This document shows, piece by piece, positions 9,689-17,086 of a stretch of DNA of 64,000 bases. Both the position numbers and the translations under genes were made by a program. The DNA comes from Zunongwangia sp. ESRF-bin46 (GTDB lineage Bacteria; Bacteroidota; Bacteroidia; Flavobacteriales; Flavobacteriaceae), in assembly GCA_002631855.1 (NCBI GenBank), contig NTLF01000013.1, positions 248,001 through 312,000 on the forward strand, in the 5' to 3' direction. Below the pieces are notes generated by a model that did not search any database, was not told the DNA's origin, and was given only the letters and a program-made list of their open reading frames with translations. How positions within the stretch are numbered: position 1 is the first letter of the stretch; each line of letters opens with the position of its first letter.

Positions 9689-10246
9689 TTATTTTTTTTG
9701 GTTTTGTTTAATGATATTCCAGCGTTCTGGGTCAACTGTTTGCCAATAAACTTTATAAAAATCTTTTTTTTGGGGATTGTTGCTTTTTATCATATCAGAA
9801 AATAGAGCCGTTAAAGCGGTTTTTTCAGTGGATGAATTTGATAATAAATCATTTTGATTGTTGTCAAATATCATAACAGAAGCATATATGTGCTTCCATT
9901 CCTCAAGGCCATTTGTCAGTACTGTATATTCTTTTCCGTTTGAAAACAAATCAATATTTTCCCACATTAAAATTGGTCTATTTCTGTTGCTCGGAAATAT
10001 TTCTTTATCCCATTTTCCATACTTGTCATACATAGCCTTATGGGTATATATAGCAGAATACACACATTCGAATCTTATTTCGTTGTATGAAACAGTATCA
10101 TTGTTATATATAGTTTTATACTTTTCGGTAATTATTTTCTTAAAGTTATTTTTATATATTTTTCGACATTTTGGTGTTTTGAAATCCTTACTGGGAAAAC
10201 AACTAAAAAAGACAAAATAAACAAGTGCTAAAAGAGGATATTTCAT
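9689..10246 (-). CDS. putative lipoprotein of unknown function
   Basis: A 185-residue protein beginning with a short hydrophobic signal and a Cys at a lipobox-like site (VFFSC, residues 12-16), which suggests a lipoprotein; the score of this box is only moderate. The remainder is Lys/Asn-rich, with several Trp and Tyr and a WENIDLFSNGKEYTVL segment. No family was recognised. It starts 9 bp after the stop of the upstream membrane gene and is probably translated from the same transcript. Confidence 0.6.
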   Translation of the reverse strand: MKYPLLALVYFVFFSCFPSKDFKTPKCRKIYKNNFKKIITEKYKTIYNNDTVSYNEIRFECVYSAIYTHKAMYDKYGKWDKEIFPSNRNRPILMWENIDLFSNGKEYTVLTNGLEEWKHIYASVMIFDNNQNDLLSNSSTEKTALTALFSDMIKSNNPQKKDFYKVYWQTVDPERWNIIKQNQKK

Positions 10247-10255
10247 TGTAGGTTT

Positions 10256-10705
10256 TTATTCATTTATGTATTTGTTCAAATTCGGTTGCAAAACCCAAAT
10301 TCCGATAATGTAAAACCAAAGCATAAAAAATACTCCCACAGCCTCATATGTTTTATGTCCTTTTTCTTTTTCATATTTTCCATAACTATTTGCCCCTAAA
10401 ATCATCAATATAAATCCGCATAGTATTGAGGTCAAATGAAAGGGCATTATAAAGTCAAAAATGTCAAGCGAATTTCCTCCGAAGAGATTAAAAAAGAAAC
10501 CAATAAAAAAGAAGAAATATACGATTGGGTAAAAAGCTACTAACCCTACAATCATATTTTTAATTGAGCTCTGATTTTCATTTCGCTTTTTGTCTAATTG
10601 ATAAATAATTGAGAACAGCCAAAAGTACATAGGTATTCCTAATAGGCTTAATAGGAATATTTTTAACGGTTTTTGATTTAAGAACCACTCAGTTATTCTG
10701 TTCAT
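10256..10705 (-). CDS. four-helix membrane protein of unknown function
   Basis: A 149-residue protein with about four hydrophobic segments (roughly residues 16-36, 48-72, 85-103 and 124-143) separated by charged loops, so an integral inner-membrane protein. No family motif was recognised. It is first in a likely two-gene unit with the downstream putative lipoprotein (gap 9 bp). Both are AT-rich and look like accessory genes rather than core functions. Confidence 0.65.
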   Translation of the reverse strand: MNRITEWFLNQKPLKIFLLSLLGIPMYFWLFSIIYQLDKKRNENQSSIKNMIVGLVAFYPIVYFFFFIGFFFNLFGGNSLDIFDFIMPFHLTSILCGFILMILGANSYGKYEKEKGHKTYEAVGVFFMLWFYIIGIWVLQPNLNKYINE

Positions 10706-10757
10706 ATTTTTTCAAATTACTACCAACGTGCATATAAACGCAATATAATATTCAAGA

Positions 10758-11252
10758 TTAATTATAGGCATTCCACTCGACAACATCCCCTTTTTCCAAC
10801 TCCCAAGTGTCGCTAAGACCTGCGTTCACTTCTAATACATATTGCGCGGCGCCTTCAGACGGTAAAGAAGTAGGGTCGTAGGGCTTGGCATTTTTCTGGA
10901 TGCTCACAATTTCTTTATCACTGTTTATATAAATGATGTCTATGCTAAACTCTGTGTTTTTCATATAAAACGAACGAGGTTGTTCGTTTTCAAAAATAAA
11001 AAGCATCCCTTGGTTATCGAGCATACTCTTGCGGTACATCAAGCCAGTTTGGGTTTGGTATTCGTCGTCAGCAATTTCGATATCTAACGTTGCGATGATA
11101 GAGTCAGTTTCCGCTTTTTTTAAGGTCAGCTCTCCTTCTTTAGTGAAAGAAACCTCTTTGGTGATACTTTCTTGGTTCTTGGTTTTTTCTTTACAGTTGT
11201 AAAAAGAACTTGATACAAGGATGCTGAGTAATAGTAAGACAACTTTTTTCAT
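10758..11252 (-). CDS. DUF192 domain lipoprotein
   Basis: A 164-residue protein with a signal peptide ending in a lipobox-type FYNC (Cys about residue 20), followed by a DUF192 domain. Visible landmarks are the LDIEIADDEYQTQTGLMYRK stretch, then GMLFIFE, the MKNTEFSIDIIYIN strand pair and a C-terminal YVLEVNAG. The start was set at the ATG directly before the Lys-Lys signal peptide. A longer frame would begin at a TTG six codons earlier and adds nothing signal-like. DUF192 proteins are small envelope or secreted domains of unknown biochemistry. It is adjacent to lgt (27 bp), the enzyme that would lipidate it, on the same strand. Confidence 0.85.
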   Translation of the reverse strand: MKKVVLLLLSILVSSSFYNCKEKTKNQESITKEVSFTKEGELTLKKAETDSIIATLDIEIADDEYQTQTGLMYRKSMLDNQGMLFIFENEQPRSFYMKNTEFSIDIIYINSDKEIVSIQKNAKPYDPTSLPSEGAAQYVLEVNAGLSDTWELEKGDVVEWNAYN

Positions 11253-11279
11253 AGGTATTGAATACTTCAATTTAAATAA

Positions 11280-12113
11280 TTATACTTCTTTTGGATATCT
11301 TCTTTTAGACGATTGCAGCATTAAGTAAATACCTATCAAAATAAAAGGAATACTCAGCCATTGGCCAGTGTTGAGTGCCCATTCAGCACGGTTTTCTACT
11401 TGCGCTTCTTTTACAAACTCCACTAAAAAACGAACGGTCCAAAGTAGAATTAAGAACACTCCAAAAATATAACCTAAGTAATTGCGCTTGTCGGTTTTCC
11501 AATAAATAAACCAAAGGATAAGGAATACTAAAATATAACCTCCAGCTTCATATAATTGGGCAGGATGCCTCGGAAACGTTTCTCCTAACTGCTTAAAAAT
11601 CACACCAAAATCACTATTGGTTGGCTTCCCTATTATTTCAGAATTAATAAAATTACCAATACGTACAAAGATACCACCACATGCTACAGCAATGACAATA
11701 CGGTCTAGAATCCAAAGCACAGGTTTTTTAATCACTTTTTTACTGTACATAAACATCGCAATGATAATGGCTATCGCGGCTCCGTGACTTGCTAAACCTT
11801 GAAAACCGGTAAATTCAAACTCAGGAACGGTACGAATGGGTAGTAATACCGATAGTGGGTCTTCCCAAATGAGTTCAGTTTGATAAAAAATGACGTGCCC
11901 TAATCGTGCTCCTAAAAGCGTTGCGATAACTGTGTAAATGAAAAGGCTGTCCAGTTTTTCTTCGGAAATAGTTTCATTTTTATAAATCCGTTTCATAATA
12001 AACCACCCCAGCGTAAAGGCGACTACAAACATTAAACTGTAATAACGGATAACAAAAAAACCAAGATCGATCCCTTGAGAAGGGTCCCAGGTGAAAGCTA
12101 AAAATTGTGTCAT
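11280..12113 (-). CDS. lgt: prolipoprotein diacylglyceryl transferase
   Basis: Transfers diacylglycerol from phosphatidylglycerol to the lipobox Cys of prolipoproteins at the inner membrane, the first step of lipoprotein maturation. The 277-residue chain has about seven TM segments. The Lgt signature RIGNFINSEIIGKPT runs from residue 151. The essential-His region is SHG at H110, and the conserved HPAQLYE is at 183-189. The length is normal. It sits upstream of a DUF192 lipoprotein gene on the same strand, which may be co-transcribed. Confidence 0.95.
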   Translation of the reverse strand: MTQFLAFTWDPSQGIDLGFFVIRYYSLMFVVAFTLGWFIMKRIYKNETISEEKLDSLFIYTVIATLLGARLGHVIFYQTELIWEDPLSVLLPIRTVPEFEFTGFQGLASHGAAIAIIIAMFMYSKKVIKKPVLWILDRIVIAVACGGIFVRIGNFINSEIIGKPTNSDFGVIFKQLGETFPRHPAQLYEAGGYILVFLILWFIYWKTDKRNYLGYIFGVFLILLWTVRFLVEFVKEAQVENRAEWALNTGQWLSIPFILIGIYLMLQSSKRRYPKEV

Positions 12114-12207
12114 GTAGTATGTTTTATAACGTACCTTTTTAATTTCAGTCTTTTAAAAGAATACGTGTGCAATTGTAAAGATAGAAAATCCAATAGCTAT
12201 ACAAACG

Positions 12208-12447
12208 CTACGGTCTTTCTTTTTTTGGCGGAACAGGATCATAACCAGATCCACCCCAAGGATTGCAACTAGCGATGCGTTTTATAGCTAACCATCCTCC
12301 TTTTAATAGCCCGTGTTGCTTTAGGGCTTCTACACTATAATGAGAACAAGTAGGGCTGTAGCGGCACGTAGAAGGTGTGAGCGGAGATATCACGTGTTGA
12401 TACACGCGTATTAAAAAAATAAAAGGGGCAATTAAAATTTTTCTCAT
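12208..12447 (-). CDS. yidD: membrane protein insertion efficiency factor YidD
   Basis: A 79-residue protein of the YidD family, a small membrane-associated protein that assists YidC-dependent insertion. The family hallmarks are present: an N-terminal hydrophobic/amphipathic helix, the [10 protein letters not shown] motif with paired cysteines, the GGWLAIKRI stretch and a C-terminal [12 protein letters not shown]. It lies 43 bp after trpG on the same strand and could be read through from the trp promoter. It is normally found next to rnpA/yidC, so its position here is a local arrangement. Confidence 0.93.
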   Translation of the reverse strand: MRKILIAPFIFLIRVYQHVISPLTPSTCRYSPTCSHYSVEALKQHGLLKGGWLAIKRIASCNPWGGSGYDPVPPKKERP

Positions 12448-12490
12448 TGGTGATACTAAAAATAATAATTTTACTCACTGCTTACTACAG

Positions 12491-13057
12491 TTAACTTTCC
12501 ACCCAATTTTTAATAATTTCTTTTCCTTTAGGTGTCAAGACACTTTCTGGGTGAAATTGTACACCGCGAACATCATACAACTTATGACGTAGTGACATGA
12601 TTTGTCCGTTGGGATCTACGGATGTGATTTCTAATACTTCTGGTAAATCTTCTTTATTGACAACCCAAGAGTGGTAACGACCTATTTCAATTTCGTTATC
12701 CAATCCTTTAAACAGTGGTTCGTCATCCACTAGAATTGAAGCTTTGGTGGCAACTCCGTGAAATACTTCACTTAGGTTGATGATGCTTCCGCCAAACACT
12801 TCGCCAATGGCTTGTTGCCCTAAACATACACCTAAAATAGGTTTTTTGGCAGCATACACCTCAATTACCTTTTTCAATAACCCTGCTTCATTGGGTACGC
12901 CAGGGCCTGGGGATAACAATATTTTATCGTAACGTTCTACTTCTTCTATGGTAAAGCGGTCGTTCCTTTTTACAGTTACTTCGCAGTCTAATTCTTCTAG
13001 ATAATGCACTAAATTGTACACAAAACTATCGTAGTTGTCTATTACTAATATTTTCAT
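12491..13057 (-). CDS. trpG: anthranilate synthase component II (glutamine amidotransferase)
   Basis: Provides ammonia from glutamine to TrpE for anthranilate synthesis. The 188-residue chain has the class I amidotransferase triad: nucleophile C78 in GVCLGQQ, and H169 and E171 in VQFHPES. The oxyanion region LSPGPG is at residues 48-53. It begins 1 nt after the trpE stop, indicating translational coupling. Such subunits can also serve PabB, but tight coupling to a TrpE behind a Trp-codon leader peptide makes tryptophan synthesis its role here. Confidence 0.94.
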   Translation of the reverse strand: MKILVIDNYDSFVYNLVHYLEELDCEVTVKRNDRFTIEEVERYDKILLSPGPGVPNEAGLLKKVIEVYAAKKPILGVCLGQQAIGEVFGGSIINLSEVFHGVATKASILVDDEPLFKGLDNEIEIGRYHSWVVNKEDLPEVLEITSVDPNGQIMSLRHKLYDVRGVQFHPESVLTPKGKEIIKNWVES

Positions 13058-13058
13058 C

Positions 13059-14456
13059 TTAAATATTCTCTGCTAATTCCAAGGCCTTTGTTAACGCGCC
13101 TAATTTGTTATATACTTCTTGTAATTCGTTTTCTTCTTTACTTTCTGAAACCACTCCAGCACCAGCTTGATAGTGTAGCGTATGGTTTTTACTCACAAAC
13201 GAACGGATAATGATGGCGTGGTTAAAGTTCCCACTGAAATCCATAAAACCAATAGCGCCTCCATAAAATTCTCGGCTTCGGTTTTCGTATTTCTCAAGTA
13301 ACTGCATCGCTTTGTGTTTGGGTGCTCCACTTAATGTTCCTGCTGGGAAAGTATCGGCCACCACTTGCATAGTAGGTGTTTCCTTATGTTTATTTGCGGT
13401 TACTTTACTTACCAAATGGATAACGTGTGAGAAAAACTGAACTTCTCGATACGTATCTACCGTTACATTATTTCCGTGACGGCTTAAGTCGTTTCGAGCG
13501 AGGTCTACTAACATTACGTGTTCGCTGTTTTCTTTTTCGTCGGCGGAAAGCTGTTTTGCTAGTTCTGCGTCTTTTTCATCGTTTCCGGTACGTTTAAAGG
13601 TTCCAGCGATGGGATGAATTTCAGCAACGTCACCTTTTACCACCAGTTGGGCTTCCGGTGAGCTTCCGAAGATTTTAAAGTTTCCGTAGTCAAAATAAAA
13701 CAAATAGGGGGAAGGGTTTACACTTCGTAACGCTCGATAGACGTTAAACTCATCTCCTGTGAACGTTTGTGAAAATCTTTTGCTGGGTACGATCTGGAAT
13801 ACATCGCCGCGGGCACAATGTTCTTTGCATTTTCTCACCAATTCTTTAAAACCTTCATCATCAATATTGGTTTCCGGTTTACCTTGGGTGTGAAAAGGAT
13901 ATTCAGCAAAGTTTTTTGACTTCAGTAATTGTTCAAGTTGCGGAATGTTGTTTTCTGTTTCGTAACAATGCGCAAAAAGGTACGCTTCATTATTAAAATG
14001 ATTAATGGCAATGATATTTTGATACACAGCGTAGTATAGGTCGGGCATCTCTAGATTTTCATCTTTTTTTGAAATGTCTATGTTTTCAAAATATTGAACG
14101 GCATCGTACGCCATATACCCAAACAATCCATTGTTAATGAATTTTAAATCATTTTCTTCAGAAGAAAAAGAAGCGGCAAACTTATCAAGGATAGCCGGAA
14201 CATTTGTTTCAGAATTGATAGTGATTTCGGCCTTTTTTCCATCTGGAAACTCTTGCGTAATCACACCATTCATTACTTTAATGGAAGCAATGGGATTACA
14301 GCAAATGTAGCTGAAACTGTTGTCGTTGGCGTGATAGTCGCTACTTTCTAACAAAAGACTATTAGGGAATTTATCCCGCAGTCGCAAATACACTGAAACT
14401 GGGGTTAACGTATCTGCCAATAGTTTTTTGGAATGTGTTTTTAATTGATATTTCAT
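13059..14456 (-). CDS. trpE: anthranilate synthase component I
   Basis: Converts chorismate to anthranilate, the first committed step of tryptophan synthesis. The 465-residue chain has an N-terminal domain with LLLESS (34-39), the motif that binds tryptophan for feedback inhibition. The chorismate-binding C-terminal domain includes PSKRF, HPIAGTFKRT, the LVDLARNDL segment, GTLSGAPK and FYGGAIG. The gene is first in the transcript, after a leader with a Trp-rich peptide and terminator, and is coupled to trpG. The remaining trp genes (trpDCFBA), which often follow in flavobacteria, are not downstream here. Confidence 0.95.
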   Translation of the reverse strand: MKYQLKTHSKKLLADTLTPVSVYLRLRDKFPNSLLLESSDYHANDNSFSYICCNPIASIKVMNGVITQEFPDGKKAEITINSETNVPAILDKFAASFSSEENDLKFINNGLFGYMAYDAVQYFENIDISKKDENLEMPDLYYAVYQNIIAINHFNNEAYLFAHCYETENNIPQLEQLLKSKNFAEYPFHTQGKPETNIDDEGFKELVRKCKEHCARGDVFQIVPSKRFSQTFTGDEFNVYRALRSVNPSPYLFYFDYGNFKIFGSSPEAQLVVKGDVAEIHPIAGTFKRTGNDEKDAELAKQLSADEKENSEHVMLVDLARNDLSRHGNNVTVDTYREVQFFSHVIHLVSKVTANKHKETPTMQVVADTFPAGTLSGAPKHKAMQLLEKYENRSREFYGGAIGFMDFSGNFNHAIIIRSFVSKNHTLHYQAGAGVVSESKEENELQEVYNKLGALTKALELAENI

Positions 14457-14469
14457 AATTTATTGTAAA

Positions 14470-14499
14470 CAAAAAAGGCTTGTCGTGAAAGACAAGCCT
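14470..14499 (-). terminator. trp leader attenuator terminator
   Basis: A nine-base-pair stem (AGGCTTGTC at 14476-14484 and GACAAGCCT at 14491-14499) is followed on the minus strand by six U. It lies between the leader peptide and trpE. A competing structure is possible: AAGC (14524-14527) and GGT (14515-14517) can pair with GCTT (14494-14497) and ACC (14502-14504), which would break up the terminator. Confidence 0.85.
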
Positions 14500-14539
14500 T
14501 TGGTTTTATTAAGTACCATGGTGCTTTACTCACGAGCGT

Positions 14540-14587
14540 TTACGTGTGTAAAATATGCCACCAGGTATGTTTGTTGTTTGCGTTCAT
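14540..14587 (-). CDS. trpL: trp leader peptide with tandem Trp codons
   Basis: A 15-codon ORF, MNANNKHTWWHILHT, with two adjacent TGG codons at 14558-14563, starts about 8 nt after the predicted transcription start and ends about 40 nt before the attenuator stem. The Trp codons themselves can pair with a downstream segment (14515-14524, minus-strand GCACCATGGT), giving the classical 1:2 structure. Ribosome stalling at the Trp codons would free that segment for an antiterminator. The layout of promoter, Trp-rich peptide, terminator and trpE is strong evidence that this peptide is real. Confidence 0.85.
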   Translation of the reverse strand: MNANNKHTWWHILHT

Positions 14588-14599
14588 AAACTTAGTTTT

Positions 14600-14631
14600 C
14601 AAAGATAGAAACGAAAGTTGTAAACCACAAA
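14600..14631 (-). promoter_or_regulatory. promoter of the trpL-trpE-trpG operon
   Basis: On the minus strand TTTG (14631-14628), a 20-bp spacer and TATCTTTG (14607-14600) match the Bacteroidetes consensus exactly. Confidence 0.8.
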
Positions 14632-14641
14632 TAACGAGTGC

Positions 14642-15214
14642 TTAAAATTTTAAAGTTACGTCTAATGTAAAGGTGTCTGATATAGTATTGTCACCTAAAC
14701 TATCAAAGAAACTTCCCGATCCATAACGAACGCCGTATTTAGTCCGGTCAATCTTCAAAGTAGTGGTGGCAGCACTTTCTCCCATGATAAGTTCGAAAGT
14801 TACCGGCTCGGTTTTTCCTTTAATGGTAAGGTTTGCAGTTACGTCATATACATTTCCTTTATTGGATGCGCTAGTAATTTCTAAAGTAGAGGTCGGGTGG
14901 TTTTCGATACCAAAAAAGTCATCACTTTTTAAATGACCTTCTAACTTTCCTTTACTTTCTCCTTCAAGATCGGTTACGGTTATGGAAGTCATATCTACGG
15001 TAAATGTTCCACCTGTTAATTGATCACCTTCCATTTCAAGATGTCCGTCTTGTAAATTAATAGTCCCGGTATGTGAGCCTAATACTTTTTTTCCTTTCCA
15101 TTCAATGGTGCTTTCTTCAATGTTTATTTTCTTTTCCATAGTTGATGTAAATGCGGCTGTGCCTGCAGCGACAGCCAAGATTAATACTGATTTTAATACA
15201 TTTTTCTTTTTCAT
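14642..15214 (-). CDS. YceI family periplasmic protein
   Basis: A 190-residue protein with an N-terminal signal peptide (KKKNVLKSVLILAVAAG) and a YceI lipocalin-like barrel. The barrel shows the SxIEWKGKKVLGSHTGTINL opening, DMTSITVTD, and the ENHPTSTLEIT and LTIKGKTEPVTF strands. Family members bind long isoprenoid-type lipids in the periplasm. The start was taken at the ATG at 15214, directly before the signal peptide; the frame extends upstream into the previous gene without purpose. It is last in the MarR-nitroreductase-YceI transcript (gap 19 bp). Confidence 0.9.
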   Translation of the reverse strand: MKKKNVLKSVLILAVAAGTAAFTSTMEKKINIEESTIEWKGKKVLGSHTGTINLQDGHLEMEGDQLTGGTFTVDMTSITVTDLEGESKGKLEGHLKSDDFFGIENHPTSTLEITSASNKGNVYDVTANLTIKGKTEPVTFELIMGESAATTTLKIDRTKYGVRYGSGSFFDSLGDNTISDTFTLDVTLKF

Positions 15215-15233
15215 AACAATTTTCTTTATTTGA

Positions 15234-15866
15234 TTAAATAGTTGTAAATAATTCTTCTTTTTCTTTTCGTACTTTTGGGTAATGTTGTGTGTCGTCTTCT
15301 TCACTTCTGTAGCCAATTGTTGCTATAACAGCAGTGTTTAAGCCTTTTTTATCTAGTTCAAGAATTTCGTTAAATACTTTGGCATCAAACCCTTCCATAG
15401 GGCAAACATCTACTTTAATTTCGGCAGCTGCTGAAAGAAGGTTTCCCAAAACAATGTAGCTTTGGTTTTGCGTCCACTGAGCTTTTTGTTCAATAGAGAA
15501 CTCACCAATTTTAGATTTCATGAAACTTGAAAAATTTGATAAACTTTCCAAGGGAAGCTCGCGCACCGTACTAACATTTTCTATATATGAATCGATTAAC
15601 TCATCTCCAAAACCTACTTTATTGGCGATAACAATTAATTGAGAAGCATCTGTAATCTGTGATTGATTCCATGCAGCGGGTTTAAGCTTTTTGCGAAGTT
15701 CAGCATCTTCAATTACTAAAATTTCATAGGGCTGAAGTCCGTACGAAGAAGCCGATAACTGCATCGCTTCTTTTAGAAACTCTAAATCTGTTTCGTTTAT
15801 TTTTTTTGTGGCGTCAAACTTTTTGGTGGCGTATCGCCAGTTTAAATTTTCAAGGTAGTTACTCAT
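15234..15866 (-). CDS. nitroreductase family NAD(P)H-dependent oxidoreductase
   Basis: A 210-residue FMN-dependent oxidoreductase of the NfsB-like group. The N-terminal YATKKFD motif supplies phosphate-binding Arg/Lys residues, and the AMQLSASSYGLQPYEILVIED stretch forms part of the FMN site. The C-terminal half has the CPMEGFDA segment near residue 155 (usual GF(D/E)P region). It probably reduces quinones or nitro compounds. The start overlaps the marR stop by 8 bp, and the yceI gene follows. Control by the MarR protein through the palindromes at 16316-16349 is likely. Confidence 0.9.
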   Translation of the reverse strand: MSNYLENLNWRYATKKFDATKKINETDLEFLKEAMQLSASSYGLQPYEILVIEDAELRKKLKPAAWNQSQITDASQLIVIANKVGFGDELIDSYIENVSTVRELPLESLSNFSSFMKSKIGEFSIEQKAQWTQNQSYIVLGNLLSAAAEIKVDVCPMEGFDAKVFNEILELDKKGLNTAVIATIGYRSEEDDTQHYPKVRKEKEELFTTI

Positions 15867-16314
15867 CGTTTCTTAATTTATCTAATAAGTTATTTAAGGT
15901 TTCTAGTTCTTCTGTATTTAAGTTTTTTACAGCGTTTTGATTCGCTTCCGTGATAATAGGGTCTAATTCTTTTAAAACAGACAATCCTTTTTCGGTTATA
16001 AGTATTTCTATTTTTCTTCGGTTTTCGGGGCAAACCTTTCGGGTCACTAATTTTTTCTGAATCAGTTTATCTACTAACCGTGTCGTGTTGCTATTGCGGT
16101 CAATCATACGTTCTTGTAGCGTAGATAAGTTGGCTGGTTTTCCTTTCTGACCTCTTAAAATACGCAGTACATTATACTGTTGATTGGTAAGGTTAAAATC
16201 TTTAAAAACCGAAGTAGCCATTTCTATTACCCGAGAGGTATAAGCTATGTTAATCACCGTTTTAGAGGCGATTTCCATTGGTTTTTTTGTCTTTATTACA
16301 TCTTCAATCTTCAT
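15859..16314 (-). CDS. MarR family transcriptional regulator
   Basis: A 151-residue winged-helix protein. Helices resembling the MarR recognition unit include LTNQQYNVLRILRGQKGKPANLS (about 62-84), the recognition segment RMIDRNSNTTRLVDKLIQKKLV and the beta-wing CPENRRKIEILITEKG. It is first in an operon with a nitroreductase and a YceI protein. The MarR type typically represses its own operon and is released by small phenolic or oxidative ligands. Two inverted repeats just upstream, one covering the -7 box and one at the start codon, are likely its operators. Confidence 0.92.
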   Translation of the reverse strand: MKIEDVIKTKKPMEIASKTVINIAYTSRVIEMATSVFKDFNLTNQQYNVLRILRGQKGKPANLSTLQERMIDRNSNTTRLVDKLIQKKLVTRKVCPENRRKIEILITEKGLSVLKELDPIITEANQNAVKNLNTEELETLNNLLDKLRNDE

Positions 16315-16315
16315 G

Positions 16316-16329
16316 ATTGTATATACAAT
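16316..16329. promoter_or_regulatory. 14-bp perfect palindrome at the marR start, probable operator
   Basis: ATTGTATATACAAT is a perfect palindrome beginning 2 bp upstream of the marR start codon. A second inverted repeat, ATACA-AA-TGTAT, lies at 16338-16349 and shares the TGTAT/ATACA half-site. Auto-repression by the encoded MarR protein is inferred. Confidence 0.6.
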
Positions 16330-16337
16330 TGTTGTTG

Positions 16338-16349
16338 ATACAAATGTAT
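16338..16349 (-). promoter_or_regulatory. marR promoter -7 box inside an inverted repeat
   Basis: On the minus strand TACATTTG (16348-16341) matches TAnnTTTG exactly and sits inside ATACA-AA-TGTAT. A repressor bound here would block the promoter directly. Confidence 0.55.
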
Positions 16350-16417
16350 GTAGCTTTGCCTATTTAAAAAACACTTTAACAAAGTTTAACAAAGAGAAAT
16401 GCTGAAAACAAAGACTT

Positions 16418-16425
16418 TAATTTTG
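16418..16425 (+). promoter_or_regulatory. -7 box (TAATTTTG) before the TlpA-like gene
   Basis: TAATTTTG is an exact TAnnTTTG match about 77 bp before the chosen start. It would place the transcription start close to 16431. No -33 TTG is present at the standard spacing. Confidence 0.4.
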
Positions 16426-16501
16426 AAAAATTGGAAATATGTTGCGTGAAAGAAACGTTAAAACAAAACTGACAATCAATAAGTTTGAATATATTTCGGG
16501 T

Positions 16502-17074
16502 ATGAAAAAAATAGGATTACTACTGTTAATATTGGTGCTTCAAGCTTGTGCAGATGATAAAAAGAAGACAGAACCAAGAGTCGAACCTTCTGATGAGGTT
16601 TCTGAAGACATCCAAAATTTAGCTAAAGATGAGAAGATGGAAGAACCAATTTCGGTTAGAATACCTTCTTATGATTTTAAAACCTTTCAGGAAAAAATAC
16701 TTCAGAAAAGCAATGATACTACCTACGTAGTCAACTTTTGGGCCACGTGGTGTAAGCCCTGTGTAAAGGAATTGCCGTATTTTGAAAGAATAAATAAAGA
16801 ATATGCCGATAAAAAGGTGAAAGTAATATTAGCAAGCTTAGATTTCCCCAATAAAATACAGAGCCAAGTAGTTCCTTTTATTAAAAAGAACAAGTTGCAT
16901 TCTGAAATTGTTTTGCTGGACGATGCCGATGCTAATAGCTGGATTCCGAAAGTTTCCAAAGAATGGAGTGGCGCCATTCCAGCTACTGTAATTTATAAAA
17001 ACGATAGTCGTACTTTTTACGAAAAATCGTTTACCTATGAAGAATTAAAAACTGAAATACAAAACCTATTATAA
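16502..17074 (+). CDS. TlpA-type thioredoxin-fold lipoprotein
   Basis: A 190-residue periplasm-facing thiol-disulfide protein. The signal peptide ends in a lipobox LQAC (Cys about residue 16) and is followed by a Lys/Glu-rich linker. The thioredoxin-like domain has the active site WATWCKPC (C84, C87) and the cis-Pro region GAIPATV. The start was set at the ATG at 16502, immediately before the signal peptide; an earlier ATG at 16439 would add 21 residues that look non-signal. It lies 12 bp upstream of the peroxiredoxin-like gene, so the two are probably co-transcribed and share a redox role in the envelope. Confidence 0.9.
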   Translation: MKKIGLLLLILVLQACADDKKKTEPRVEPSDEVSEDIQNLAKDEKMEEPISVRIPSYDFKTFQEKILQKSNDTTYVVNFWATWCKPCVKELPYFERINKEYADKKVKVILASLDFPNKIQSQVVPFIKKNKLHSEIVLLDDADANSWIPKVSKEWSGAIPATVIYKNDSRTFYEKSFTYEELKTEIQNLL

Positions 17075-17086
17075 AACAATTTAATT

